Below, piece by piece: positions 36,218 through 49,539 of a DNA stretch of 64,000 nt. Source of the stretch: Anopheles merus (Eukaryota > Arthropoda > Insecta > Diptera > Culicidae); contig NC_054083.1 of the NCBI RefSeq assembly GCF_017562075.2, positions 26,294,058-26,358,057 on the forward strand, written 5' to 3'. Each line of letters starts with the position of its first letter. The first letter of the stretch is position 1. The position numbers and the translations under genes are program-made. The notes under the pieces are model-generated. The model saw only the letters and a program-made list of their open reading frames with translations. It was not told the origin of the DNA and did not search any database.

Positions 36218-39200
36218 GGTGAAGCGAGAACACACAATTGCTTAATTATTGCCTCATCAGTTGTGTCGTGAGCTAGTTTCACCGCTTGTTTATTGTTGCG
36301 AATGTGCGAAACGCCTTAGGATGATGACCGTGTGTGGTTTTGTGCTGGGAAAATGTATGTATCAGTATAACGTTTCTGCTTACATTCTTCTATTTTTCAA
36401 AATAAATCAATCAATGCGATACACCCGCATATTGTCGTGAGTTTAAATATCACTATGCTGCATTGTTAGGTAGCTATGCTTCGGTTCACTGCTCGAGCAC
36501 ACACACGCACACTAATCGATGTGAAATCTATACCCAACAGCGTTGGCATCCTCAAAATGTTTGCATTCGACGTTACATGCAGCTTCGGTAAACATCATTA
36601 AACACGGTGCATTGGGAAAAAGAAAACACCTCCCTCCCACCGATGCAATTTAAACTGTTGCTGGGTCAAAACAAACCCTGCACACCGAAACTGCATGATG
36701 CACCACCCTCATCGTCACAAAATCAACATAAACAGGCCCGATCTTGGGTTGGGAGGGGTAATGTGTGTCAGATTTTGTTGCTGATTTTGTTGTTTTTTTT
36801 TGCGTATCTGCCCCTCCCAAAACATTGTGCAAATCAACGCAGATAATTAAGTACGTTCGCACGTGTATCAAACCCCCGAACGAAAACGGGGTTTGCCGAA
36901 TGCAGCGATGCTCGCAGGGTTGGGCGTCGTTTTATCGATGCGCCTGACCGCCATTGGCCCAGGCAAACCAAACTCAAGCAGAAGGCAGAAGGCTCATCAG
37001 TGCATGGTCAGCTGTGCATTGATGCAATGTTTACCTTCCAAACCGATGTGTGATTGTGCTGGTTTAGGGTGGACGGTGGTTTTATGATGCTGTTAGGCTC
37101 ATGTTTGCTGTGAGCCCGCTAGCAAAGCTTTTAAAGTAAATATATAACTGAACAAGGGAAAGTTGTTGAAAGAAGCTAATGTTCAAAATGGTGTTCAAAG
37201 TACAATCGACACAAAATAAATTCTTTTATATGTTTTTAAAATTGAGCATTCATTTGACAACTTTAATTGCTTTTATTACGGCATGCACAATTATTGCGAT
37301 TGTTGATGACTCCCATTGTAAGACGATTGTAAGAACTATTGGCTACGCTGTTTTCTTTTCCAAACGTTATATATTGATACCTTGTCCTTTGCATTTTGGC
37401 CAAAACAGTGTGCTGTAAATCTCGTCATGAAAATGCAGGAGGGTGTTATTATATTTCCATGTAAAATTAAAAAAAAATGGCTCAAAATCTAATAAAAAGA
37501 ATGAAAATGAGATCATTTTCTAGCCAGTTTTATCAGTGGATCGATGATGCGGTCTAAACTCTTGCTAATCTCCTTGTAAAATCATAATTTGTCGCTAATA
37601 AACAAAGCAAGAATGGTTCGCTGCATATCCCAAAGTGTCTAATAAGAAAGCCAGATAAGTCGATATACCTGAAATCTCCGGTTAAACAATTTTATTACAA
37701 AGGTTTTTACTATAATATTGTAAAGAGAACTCTTTTTACCTTTAAATGTAGTTTTCTAGTTTCTTATTGCCCCTTTTAAATATCATAATTTGTTGATTAG
37801 AATGCATTGCAGTGTCTTACTGAAACTTTATTAAGATTTTAAACATCCCCTATATTATGCACAAATCCATTTCATTCATTCACGAACCCACACTCTGAGT
37901 CTCTGCTTGCTGGGAATGAAAGTGAAAGCCTAGACTCGACTATAAAACACCCTCCTGCAGTGTATGGTAGCACACACACACACAAAATAAGAACAAATGC
38001 TTGAATATATTAGCCCGGCCAATGATTAGAGATGCTTGAGAAGGCGTAAAAGCTTTGGCATCTCTTCGGCATGTTTTAACGCCAGCTAAACTCCGCACAC
38101 CTCCGCCCGTGCATGTGTTTCGTTTTTGCTGCTTGGCTGGCTGGCGTTGAGACTCTCGAAGCGGTCAGCGCGCTGGCCAACGACACCAGCCAGCGTGACA
38201 ACTGCGCCGCGTGTGTCATGCTCAAGCATTAGCATAGATGAAAGGAAAATTATGCAAATGCAAAAAGAACGCGCGCGCTCCTTCCGCCCTGCGCGGCCCA
38301 ATTTGGTATGCCCCGATCGTTTGATTGTTTAAAGCACTTTCTAGCTTCTCAGCCAGTTGACAGTATTCTTGTTTTTTTTTTCGCATCTTTGTGTAGAATT
38401 TTTTTTTTGGTCGCTGTTCATCTCATTTGCACCGGTGGCTTACGGGGAAGTTACTGTCCTGTTTTGTTTCGCTCGTCTTCCTTGCTTGCCAATTTCAAGT
38501 TTATTTTTTGATTCTCTTTACACTTCCTTCCTGCCACTTAGTACGGGCCTAACCATTTTTGCGACACTTATGAGTGTCTCCACATGTGTATTTGGGCGTG
38601 TGTGTGTGTTTTGGCAAATATGCATAAATAATGTATTGTATGCTAAAGAGCAAGCAACTTGGATTTTTCTTGTTTTCGCTCCCGCAAACGAGCTTCTTCC
38701 GGGTAGCGCGAATTCGCTCTTTCGCCTGCGGTGGAATCAGTTTCCGATGCGTCAAAACAGTTTGCTTTGACAGTTCACCACACAGTCCCGGCAGTGGCAG
38801 CATGGAGGAAGGCGTCGGACCAGGCAAGGGAAGAAGTTTTACGAGCCTGCATATATTCTGTGCGTTTTTTTTTTCTTCTCTCGTGTCACCATCTTCTAAG
38901 CCTCTTGCTTTGCATTTCTTTTTGCTGCGTGCCATGCGTATGTGTTGAGCTATGCTTCGAGGTCGAAGTAATATTTATATGCTAATTTAATAGTCAGCGA
39001 TTTTTTTAGACGCTATACTCAACGTCAAACACACTCACACACTAGCACATACATTTGCCATCGTTTTGGCTGCTATTGCGTTAGTTATTAAGCTGTGCTT
39101 TGTCGTCGTTTTCCGCGTCACCTTTGCTCATTCCACCTCGCTGGAAGCGAACGGCTCGACGCGGCTGCGTTTTGGGTTGCGATTCCATCCCATGACGCGA

Positions 39201-40287
39201 CATTCCAATCAACGCCAAACATAATGCTGCGTGAGGGTTGTGGAACGGATGAAGGGCGGCAGCGTGCGGAAGACTGTCACCGATGTCATCAATTCATTTT
39301 TCAACGTGATGCTGATCGTCACGCTGGGCCGTCCGCGCTTCCCACTGATCGATAGTACGATTCGTGATGCGTCACCGGCCGCCGGTGGTCGAGATGAAAG
39401 CGAATCCACTTCGGGGCGTGTGAATTTTCGCGTCGTTGCGTATGCTAATGGCATATTGGTGCTGGAGTGGCGGTTCGGTTTTGGGGTGCGTTGAAGCACT
39501 AGCGACATATCGGTGCTGTTGTTGCGCCGAAGTTGTCCCGTTTGTGGCGGTGAGTTTGTGTGCCTGGATTATTCAACACTTTCGATGCGTGTCCTACTAC
39601 CTCTACTGAACGCGGGCGAAGTGAGGGAACGATGAACGATGGGAAGGCGAAATTTGTTAACGAATGTATTTATTGGCTCCACTGTCGTCCTTGCCCGCCG
39701 GTTGCTGGTGACGATGGCCTGTGCCAAGCGGAGACTGGGACCCATCGACAACCGGGTGTGACCGGGCGGTGGAAGTGTTGGCAAATTAGAGATTATAAAT
39801 TGACAGTCCTGATACACACGAGTCAGCCGGCGACCGGCACGAGCGAAGCGGCTTTTCCGCCAGAAAGCCTCCGCGCTGACGCTTTTAGAGTGTCGAATGC
39901 TTACGGATGCTTTTGTGCGGTCTATAAGTGAAGAAATATTTGAATTCGTTTGCAGGACGAGCGCTAGAATGTTGATGCGTGTGTGTGGCTTGAGTTGTTT
40001 TTGTTGCGTAATGTTTTGCAATTAAAAAATGATACCTTCATTGAGGTGATAACTTATGCTCCTGATGTGATAAGCAATGGGTGTTTATTTAGATTTCGAT
40101 TCTTTTGCATTGTTTGAAAAGGAATGTTTTTGTTATTAGGAAGTATTACAATTCTAGTTATTTAAGGTATTGTTAGAGCCGTGACATTTATTTTCTGGCT
40201 GAAATTATCGTAACACTCTAAATATAACAATATCATACGCCTATTGAAAAAAGATACAAATTCTTGCACAAATACAGTAAAAAATGT

Positions 40288-40880
40288 CAAAACAAGGTCA
40301 TGTTTTTTTTTTCATTCAACCCAAGGTGCATGAAAGAGATCAGGTGGTGGAATCTAGAATCAAAGTGTATGTAGACCAGGTGGTTTAGTCACATAGCGTT
40401 TGACAAAAAATTTCTGAATAAAAAAAGCTCCATTTAACAGAACGGGTGAAATTAATTTCCATAGGAAAGGCTACTTTTTCATAGCAGCACATACGTAGCA
40501 GACATTGATCTCCTCATCGAAGAAGTATCGAATCAAATATGGATGTTAAGTCGTTCAGTTTTGATATAGCATACAAATAGCAGCATGTCACGCGTTTGAA
40601 GAACTTTCAGTGAAGAGAATAAAGATTTTAAGAGGGTTTAGTGTATTTGTCAGGCTACAAGAAGGCATATTTGAGCAAAAGTCTTCACCCATCTTGTCAA
40701 AAAGTGACGTTCTAATTCGGTTATAAAATTAAGGTATGAGACCACCTGAGAGGTGCAGGGATTTACCGATATCTCCCACAATATCGCCAAGCAAGAGCAT
40801 TCTAAAAACCTTTTAAATACATAAAAATTGAGATAATACAATACAACCCAATTGGTATCTTCGAGCACGAATAACTGGGA
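40288..40880 (+). repeat. dispersed repeat, copy B, with inverted arms
   Basis: Matches copy A at 12,243-12,575, but blocks are rearranged. Block X (40,288-40,376) and block Z (about 40,807-40,880, starting CCTTTTAAATACATA) are direct; block W (GAACGGGTGAAATT) is at 40,440-40,453; block Y is inverted (about 40,668-40,755, with TTTGAGCAAAAG and TTGTCAAAAAGTGACGTTC). The sequence CAGGTGGTTTAGTCAC at 40,377-40,392 is loosely mirrored by GAGACCACCTGAG at 40,738-40,750, giving long imperfect inverted ends about 370 bp apart. This suggests a MITE-like insertion within, or recombination of, an older repeat. No coding sequence is kept. The open minus-strand frame at 40,650-40,919 is a by-product. Confidence 0.65.
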
Positions 40881-43518
40881 CCTCGAGCAAAGTCCCTTAA
40901 ACTTCCCTTTAAACTGCACCAGTTTAAGGAAATTTAGAAAGAGCCTTTTAAAGTCAATTGTGATGCGACTTTTTCGTTGCTTTCTTCTAGATTCGCTCAG
41001 GAATGATGATTCCTATCGTTATAGCTAGTCATACAGCCATTGTATACTTAAATAATACCGATTTTTTCATAAAATGACGTCACACAAAATTAGCTTTAGT
41101 TTTTCATTAAAATTCATAGCTATGAATGCAACATGAGCTCGACGGCATCGTGCATCGATAGAAGAAAGTCTAATTTACAAACACACTAAATCTTGGCGCT
41201 TTCAGCACACTTGATTCCACACAAATCCACAATTTCAGGCGTATCGAGTACTAATCGAGCAGATATGGAATAACAATTTCGAGCAAAAGTCACTTGAGAA
41301 TGCAAACAGCGGACAGGCTGATATTATAGCCTACGATCGTGAAAGGGAAAAGAGTCCAATGTTAGAAGTTTCATCTCTCATATTAAAAACAAAGAGCTGA
41401 TGTTCCATTATTTAACTTTAGATTTTAGAATTTAAAGACATCATCGATAGCACAACTCAATACACAAATCGTGATTATTAACGTGTAATTTGTAGTCATT
41501 TCAAAACAGATCACAAACCTGCCATTTCTAACAAATCTCTAAATCAACTTTTAGCATCAAACCCATTGTGTCAATTCAATGTAATGTACAGAAAACGTCT
41601 CTTTTTACCCCAAATACTTACCGAGCCCTAAATTATCACCAACTGACAGATCAAAAGGGCACAAACACCCGCTGGTCCCGATTGCGTATCATACAACCCT
41701 CCTTCCCCCGTTCCATGATCCCCGTTCATTTACAACCAATCAACCTTTTGCCCTCTCGATCGCGCCACCCGATGGTATGGACCCGCACCCGCGTAAAGCC
41801 CGGAGCGCGTACATCAACTGTCCAGATGGGCATTAAAGATAATTAACACTCCGTCCCCTTCGATAACCCGTGCCGGTTCACAGGAACTTCGATTAAACTC
41901 CGGGCGCGAGTTATCGCCCGCATGGGGTGCTGTTGGAACTCTTTGGTTGGTTTTTCTTGTTTTTTTTTCTCTGCTTCGCTTCATTCACAAAAGCGACGAC
42001 CCACCATCGTTTTCTAGCCGACCTATCATACCGGGAATCACATTACAACCGAAACCATTTGTGCTTGCCCGGGAAGGGAAAGTCGAATCATCAGACACTA
42101 CTATTGCACCTTTGGCTTGTGACCCCGTGGTGCGAGTGTCTACGTGCGCTCTATCTTAGTTGGTGCCTTAATTATGATTGAAGCGATTGCCTTAAGACAC
42201 ACACAAACACACACACACGGGCAGCCTCGGGAATTAGATTTGCGTTTAGTTTTAAACCACCCAACTAGAACAACGGTAGCCTCCTGGTATTGCCGTCTGC
42301 CGGGAAATCAGCGGGCAATCATTGGCTCTATTAATATTACATTTCCCAAGGAAGGAACGTCAAGCGGTGGAATTCCTGGCCCGGCGGAAGCAAATTATGT
42401 TTCACGTTGTTGCGTTCTCGCTCCACTATGAGGAGCCAATTTTGCAGGGCGTAGAATGTACGCACGACGTGTGTCTCGTGGACGGCATCTCGCGTCCTCG
42501 GGCCCAAGTCTTGCTGCGACCTACTGAACTTCGCGCTCCACGACGCAACCGCGCATTTCACACGCATTTTCATTAGTGCTTAACTGATTGAAATTATCTT
42601 GTAAGCCATAAGGATACGGATTTCATTGCTCGCCAACGGGAAAATGAGAGGTCGTATCTTGCCGTGTGCGTGTGTGGTGTTTTAAACTGTACCTCCTCAG
42701 GAATGTGAGGGGAGTGAGAAACCACAGACAGACAGTGAGAAGGAGAGCACGAAATCCTTTCTCTCTACCAGCTAGAACCACCTTTTTCCCCGGAACGACC
42801 AGATTTCTCCACGCACAGAGCGCCCACGTCACAATGAACGGCGAGCGCACAAGCGCTGGAACAAATGTTTTCCTATTAGCGGAACCATTAGCGAAATGAG
42901 ATAACGCGCAGCCGGAGGAAAATCTTGGGGCAATGGGCTCAGGCACGCACTGTGGAAATCGGTTGATCCAGCTGATCTTTGCATGCGATAGTTGTGTTGC
43001 GGAATGTAGAGAATATTGGCGCGTGTAGTAGTCGGCTCTCGTCACCCCGCACTGAAAGGACACCGACATATGTGGCGTGTGTTGTGGCGCAACGAGAGCC
43101 CAACCAACCATTTCAGCATTATTTTATAGTTTCTGCGGTTCGTCTGGCATGCTGGCAGGCTGGGCGATCTCTGTTGGAAGATGGTGAACACGCCGAAGGG
43201 GCGTAATTGGCAGTATTGTGGCTTACGGTCAATAAATTAACTATTAATTGTATTAATTTCGGGTGCGCTATCCGATACGGCTACTGCCGGGTGAAGCGTA
43301 TGCAGTCGAGCCCCGAGCCGGGAGCTAAGGTCGTTTAACGGGTCGGTTTAAGGTCGGTTTACTCCGCACAAACTGGGCTCCCGGGACGGAAGGAGGCAAC
43401 GCAGAACTCTCTTGGCTGTAATTTTGGAAGATGAAAATTCTTCCCACTCCCACTCACGCTATTCGACTGATAAATGTGTGCATAAAGCTCCTCTCATATC
43501 TCGCTCCGCTCTAACTCG

Positions 43519-43550
43519 CTCTATCTCTCTATCTCTCTCTCTCTCTCTCT
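43519..43550. repeat. (CT)n microsatellite
   Basis: About 32 bases of CT with AT interruptions. Confidence 0.9.
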
Positions 43551-44796
43551 GCACAAAGCGACCGAAGCGAACTTGTGTCGATAGATCGCACCCAGGGATA
43601 CGGGATACTGGCAATAATTAATGAGCCTCCTTCTTGGGAGCCCGGTCCGTGTACTTTGGGCGGGAGCAAACTTCATCTCTTCCAGCCCCGAAAAAGCGAT
43701 CCAAACCTGAGCACGAATCTATATATCATCTTACCGTGGGTACCGACTGTCGAACGGCGAAACGGTTCTAGGAGGCATCTGGCAACGTGACGGAAAGGGG
43801 CGGCCAACACGCTTTTTACACGCTCCACTTCGGTAATCAGATAAAGGCTTCATTAAAGCAATAATTCATTCGGAAAAGCAAGCCCCGAGAAGGCGCCCGT
43901 GTACTCTACGGACACTCGCCCAAGGAACGGTTCCCGTCCGTCATCTCGGATGTCCGGTCCCATCAATCCGGGTCGGTTCTTGACACGGCACACCGACTTT
44001 GCCGAATGAATGGAACCGAATCTCTGTTTGACTGAGATGTCTGTCTCGTTGTATGGCCGGCTTTGAAACGGAGGCCACATGGCCACTAGCGGACGTTCAT
44101 GTAGCGTTCGTCTTGCGTCACCGAAGCCAATCGGCCAATAGATGGATGACTTGGAAAGGGAGACAATTAGAACTCGGTGTGGTGTTATGACCAGTCCGAA
44201 TGTGTATGTGTGTGTGCCCTAGTATTGCCCTTTTTTCTTCTTGTACGCTGTTGTTTCATCTCTATTTCATACTGCAAGAACGGTGCATGAATCAGTGTGA
44301 TGTCACAGTGTTTTTTTGTAATCGATTTCCGAGAGCCTTTCGATTCGTTTCGATTTCGAAAAGGGGTCGTAAAGAAAAAAAGGGAATGGAAAAACAATTT
44401 GCACTCCAATCGAATAGCGATACAGCATCGGAGGCCCGTTTGAGTGTGGCTTGCTTTATGTGGGTATTGTTGCTGCACTCCGTTCATCAATTGCTGTGAT
44501 GGTTTGGGCAGGAGGAAGGAAGGATTTCAAACGGCGGTGTCTCGCCATGCTTGATCACCGGAGACCGGAGTGTGTGCAACGGGGCTGTGTGTGTGTGTGT
44601 TATGGGGTTAAATTGGTACAGAGTGCACCATGGTGGATGTGTCAACTGGGAGGTGTGCAGGTCGCAGCACACTCGAGACAGCATTAAATATGATTTAATG
44701 ACACGATCATGAATAAATGTATTTTGAAATGCAACCGTCATGCAATCGCATGGCATATGATTGTGTATGTTTTGTGTGTCTCTGTGGGCCACGAGA

Positions 44797-44815
44797 AAGA
44801 GAGAGAGAGAGAGAG
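44797..44815. repeat. (GA)n microsatellite
   Basis: About 19 bases of perfect GA. Confidence 0.9.
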
Positions 44816-45280
44816 ATAGAAAGCGAGATCGAGCGATAATAATCAAATAATCATTTACAAATTCTCACATCACGGCCGTGGTGGTGATGCTGGCGGTGGT
44901 GGTGCATTAGCATTAGCCACCACAATCGGTTAGTGACTCCAGTGACCTCCAGCGGCAGCATTCCTTAGTGTGTGCCGCTGCTGCTGCTGCTCGCCTTTCT
45001 GCGCTGCGCGTGGTTTTGCGCTAGCGAGCAACGGGCAATTAAGTTATGAGCAGCCGGGTCGGGTGCCACACATTCGGGACGGAACGGACCCGGTGGTGCA
45101 TAATTGTGCACTGCAAATGGCGTCGATTGGTGAATGGAATGTGCTGTGCGCACTCTTGGCGCACTTGCAACATTGCAAACGGCCCCCCGGATTGAATCGG
45201 AGAGGAGGACAAAAAAACTCAGTCAACAACGAACCTAAAATCAAATCAATGCTAGCGCGTGTGCATGCACCTGCATTGAG

Positions 45281-45300
45281 CGCGCGCGCGCGCGTGTGTG
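45281..45300. repeat. (CG)n-(TG)n compound repeat
   Basis: Seven CG dinucleotides followed directly by TG units. Alternating purine/pyrimidine of this kind can adopt Z-DNA. A pure CG run is unusual in animal DNA. Confidence 0.85.
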
Positions 45301-46947
45301 CAAAGGTGCATTAAATTGCATTATGCGAAAGAATGAGAATGCGCCGCGCGGACGGGGACACAAAAGCGCCAGTGCCACAATAAAACACGGGCGCTGCACG
45401 AATGCTTTCTGGCGCTGCGGTGGGGTTGTAAGGAATTGAAATGAGTATTAACGCGGTTTGTGTATTGCGGTCGGAGAACCCAATATGGGTGCTACACATG
45501 CATCGGTAAACGATCCCCCGCTAGGGCAAAGCGATGCGAAGGAATGTTAATGATACGATCTATGCTAATTGGCCTCGAATGGCGCTTGGTGAGCAGAACG
45601 CTTATCGGTGCAGCGTGATGCTTGGAGTGGTTTGTGTGAAAGCATCAAATTCAGATGCGTTGAACACTTTCGCAGCGAAAAGCATTTACACGATCGATCT
45701 AATTTACCAACACAAAGTGTTTATTAACGCTTTCGACGGATGGGAAAGGGTGTAGTTGTCGGAGCGCTGCTCAGTCTTGTCATTATCCTTGCCTAGCTGT
45801 CACTGTAGCTGTCAGTTTGCTGTCACAACAAAATGGATATTAAAATGAGGTTGCGGTGGGATGGGATGCAACAGTCCGTTTTCCATCCGGATGGAGAAGC
45901 ATCAATCGCACCTTAAAACGTCGATACCACAACGCTCGTCGGTAGGGTTTGATTGAACTTCAGGTGATTGTGCGGGCGAAAAATGGGCCAGCTGCCAACT
46001 TTGGCCGAAGCTGTTGCACCCTTATAATAAATCCCATCGAGCGGACCGGAAATGCAATGATGCAAACCCTCAACCCCATCCCACTTTCATAATGGTGATG
46101 ATGATAATGGTGTTGAGGTGAATTCCTGGACGCCTTTTCGACGACTCATCGGGACGACTATCGCCGGCCCGTCTGTCGTGCCACACTACTCTTACTAATT
46201 GAACCCGCACTAGTCGGTGTATCGGGTCGTCTGTGGTCGGGGAAAGATGCATGATGCTGTGGATGTTTTATGTGTTTTTCTTTCTGTTGCCTTTCCCACA
46301 CCCACCATCATGATGATCATCATCATCGACGACGGGTAATTGAGTTTATTAATAGCTCTGGTCCGGCGACCCGAGCCCGAGCATGAAGGTACTCCATTCA
46401 TAAAGCGGTACTACCCTGCACAACAAGTGCGATGCAACTCAGCGCGTGTGGCGTGCAATCGTGACTCGTTGCTCAATTGATCGGTGCAATTGGATCACCA
46501 ATCAACAAGACAGTAAGACCCGCAACGGTGCAGTTGCTTCATTCATTCAAGATTTTCGCCCGTTCCGGATGAATCATACATGGAGATTTGGAGTACCAAG
46601 TAATTGGGTCAACCGTGCACCCAATCCCACCGGCGTCTCAAAGACGATTGTTCCGCCACGGTGTACGGTGGTCTACCAGAGCAGCAAAGGGCACTTTTAT
46701 GCTTTTCATTTCATCAAAACATGCAGCTGTTTTTTTTATTCTTGTTTATTAGCATTGTCGCAATGTTGCCGGTATTTTGAATTTCATTTTCCACCGAACG
46801 AGTGGGCCTGTTTGTAGGGTGGGCAGCCATTTCCTCAGTAAATTACAGTACGGCGCTGATAATTGGTAATTAAAACCGGGTGAAAAGGCGCACCAAGAAA
46901 TTCGTTCCGTCCGTGGCGTTAGTGTTTGCTCTCCGCCATCTCCTCAG

Positions 46948-46994
46948 CGACAGCGAGCCGTTTGACCTCCGGCGCACGTACCCAGCAAACCTTG
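46948..46994 (+). other. possible 47-nt exon with both splice sites
   Basis: CTCTCCGCCATCTCCTCAG ends at 46,947 and CTTG|GTAAGG sits at 46,994/46,995. The interval lies inside a plus-strand frame open from 46,871 to 47,086 (DSEPFDLRRTYPAN across the exon) with GC-ending codons. The frame continues past the donor to a stop at 47,084, so it may instead be one chance ORF. No family is recognised. Both splice sites fit the plus-strand orientation of the recursive sites. Confidence 0.17.
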
Positions 46995-48637
46995 GTAAGG
47001 ATCTTTATCTGCGAGCGGCAGCTTACAGCATGTTTTCTCCGGCGGAAAGGAAAGGCGAGGGATTAATTGTGCTCAATTTAAATTGAGTTAATGGTTGTAT
47101 TATTTCTGGGTGCGCCAGAAGTGCCAAGCGAAACTTTAATTAGTTGAATTCTTAACGGCCGTCGTCCTCGGTCGTCCCTCGGCGTCTTCTGTTGTTGCGC
47201 CCGGTAGATGGGGAGAGTATCTTCCGCGCGGTATTTGATGGTTGGCTACCACGATTACGCCAATAGGCGCTAATCGGTCGAAAGAGGCGAGCGTAACATA
47301 ATTGAAGCTGGCCTGAAGGTGGCTGGGTGTGTTTATTGATGCAAACCGAAACGGAGACGAGCAAATGCGGCGCTTCTGCTGAGATGATGTTTCTCGGTGG
47401 AGGAATGCTTGTCAACTATTAGTTGTTGTGTCGCGAGTTGCTTGGTCGTCGTTCATACTCCGTCAGGCCTGATAGAATACGGAGCCCGTGTGGAAGGCAG
47501 GCTTTGGTTCGGGACATGAAATTAAGGAAACTAGGAAATTGTTAAGTATTGCTTTCACTTAGTCGAGTAATAGTTGAGAATTGTTGTTTAGAAAAGCCCT
47601 AAATATTGGTTTGATTTTTAGCTTGAAGTAAAAGTAGAAAGAATTTTAACTTGGTTTGAAGTTATATAAATAAAGTCTATTTTTAGTTTAATCCACTTTG
47701 AAAATTTGGCAATTCTTGAGAAGGATAAGCTAATACATTTATATGTATATACGTATTTCTTACAGTTATTTCCAACACATAATTAATAGTTATTTTCCAC
47801 ATAGTTTCCTAGAATAGATTTTATTTCATACGTGTATTCTGTTGTCTGCCCGCTTTTTCATTCAGCTTTCATGAGTCAAAACGTCATATGGTCTAGTAAG
47901 TTAGATATCAATTACATTTTAGCTGAATCTAGATCTTTTTTTATCAGAAAATTTGAAGCCTTTATAAAAGTATGCTTTGCTCCCAAATCGTTGGCAATAC
48001 TGGGTTGTCTATGCTGCATGTTGTTACATGCAATGCGAATGCATTCTCACTAGCCTATAATTGTCACAAACTACTGCCAGCACAGCCCATCAATTTTGCA
48101 CAGCTCAACAGCTTCCAAGCGCCCTTCGCCAGTCAAACCATATAACTGTCGGCTCGTCACAAAACTTGTACAGTAAATCAATTCCTCAAACACCAAGGCG
48201 ACTTCCACTTCCATGCTGCTTCAAGCCTGCTTTAACCTCAAAAATCTCATTAAAGGGCCGCTCTCAAAACGCATGTGGCAAAAGTTTGCCCCCTTGTCTT
48301 CCCAAAAGCCGCTGCAGCCTTAGCTTTTGCAAAAGTTTAGAATTATAGCTTTCAAGTGTGATAAAAGAGGTACGCGAAAACTTTACCCGGTACTCAGACT
48401 GCCGGTGCCGGTCTCTGTCTGTCCGTAGTTAGAAGTTTTGCAAAGCGTGGATGCAATTGCAACCCCTACACACCTTCCATTGGAATGTTTGCATGTGAGT
48501 GCATATGTGTGGGAGTTTGTATGTGTACAAAAACTTGAACCTTCTATTGCCAGGTCCGCGATTGTATGCTTACTGCGGAACTGGCAGCAGCACCCAAACC
48601 CAACCGAAGGCAAGTTCATTCACTGCGAGTGTGAGAT

Positions 48638-48644
<7 letters not shown>

Positions 48645-48677
<33 letters not shown>
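48645..48677. repeat. (GA)n microsatellite
   Basis: About 33 bases of perfect GA. Confidence 0.95.
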
Positions 48678-48679
<2 letters not shown>

Positions 48680-49518
48680 TGCAATTGTTATCAATTGAAG
48701 GCGAACAACCGCAGCATTGCTGTGATGCTGTGCTGGCGGATGGAAAGTAAAAGTGGACCTGTGTGGCTAGGGTGTGGTGTTGGGTTTCGCTGCGCTCCAC
48801 CATTGCTGCCCAAGCAATTCTCGCATAGAGTACAAGTTCTCTTCCCGTCTAATACAACTGGCCCGCTTGTTCAGCTCGGAGTGCAGCTTCTTGACTTTTC
48901 TTCTTCCTTTCCATCGCTCGGAACGATTACCATTCGTACCAAACAATTGGCACCCGGTCTGCACCCGGTGTGCGCTACCGTACGTACCGCACTGTTGGGT
49001 GCTCTCGGTGCTCTGAAGACGAGCGCCGACGACGACGACGACATGTTTTCACTTTTTGTGCACATCCCGCTGCACACAACAAGGCTAAGCCCTGGGAATC
49101 ACTTATTCTTAATAACCTTTGCCATCGTCGACAACGGTTTCATCGGAGCGAGTGCTGGCTCCAACATTTTTGTTTCCTTTTTTACTGCTCCTCCAGAAGC
49201 TGCAGGATCCATCCTGCCCATCAGCAGCAGCAGCAGCAGTAGCGGAGGCAGCTCCAGTTGTTTGCTCACCAGCTGCACTAATGTATTTGAACGTTGAAGA
49301 TAATTTATTGTTCCACTTCACGTCGTATGATCTGCCAGACAGGGGCATTTCACATGCACGGAAGCCTTCCCACTGTGATGCTGACGCTGACACTGGACGG
49401 CGGAACCACCACCGCTGGCATCATGCATGTGAGAGTTGGCTGGTTTTGTGATGAATTAAAAGTTGCCTTCGCACACCACATTTACTTTAGGAGCAACTGA
49501 TTACGACCTACACACACA

Positions 49519-49539
49519 GAGAGAGAGAGAGAGAGAGAG
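49519..49539. repeat. (GA)n microsatellite
   Basis: About 21 bases of GA following a short CA tract. Confidence 0.9.

Larger units (their letters stand above)
34107..40287. other. non-coding stretch
   Basis: No gene is recognised. Open frames at 34,648-35,174 and 38,126-38,985 overlap on both strands and carry no motif. A donor-grade AAG|GTAAGC occurs on the minus strand near 35,933 after a pyrimidine-rich run, but its AAG is a poor acceptor. A POU/octamer-like TTATGCAAATG lies near 38,249. A 15-base poly(T) sits at 36,203-36,217 and AT-rich islands at 37,090-37,900 and after 40,010. A GC-rich frame at 39,231-39,494 is open on both strands and is not accepted. Confidence 0.5.
40881..46947. 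other. non-coding stretch
   Basis: AT-rich to about 41,600, then GC-richer. No gene is recognised; frames such as 42,623-43,111 (minus) and 44,200-44,499 (plus) have no motif. Microsatellites at 43,519, 44,797 and 45,281 are listed. Frequent CAATTA/TAATTA cores (for example 43,230-43,260) could be homeodomain sites in an enhancer, without stronger support. Confidence 0.5.

Noticed and set aside
39209..39508. GC-rich frame open on both strands
   Set aside because: Being open in both directions over the same bases fits chance; no acceptor or family motif.
48695..49297. 200-codon plus-strand frame and its minus-strand partner ending near 49,109
   Set aside because: Asp and Ser runs come from GAC and AGC repeats; neither strand has paired splice sites or a known domain.
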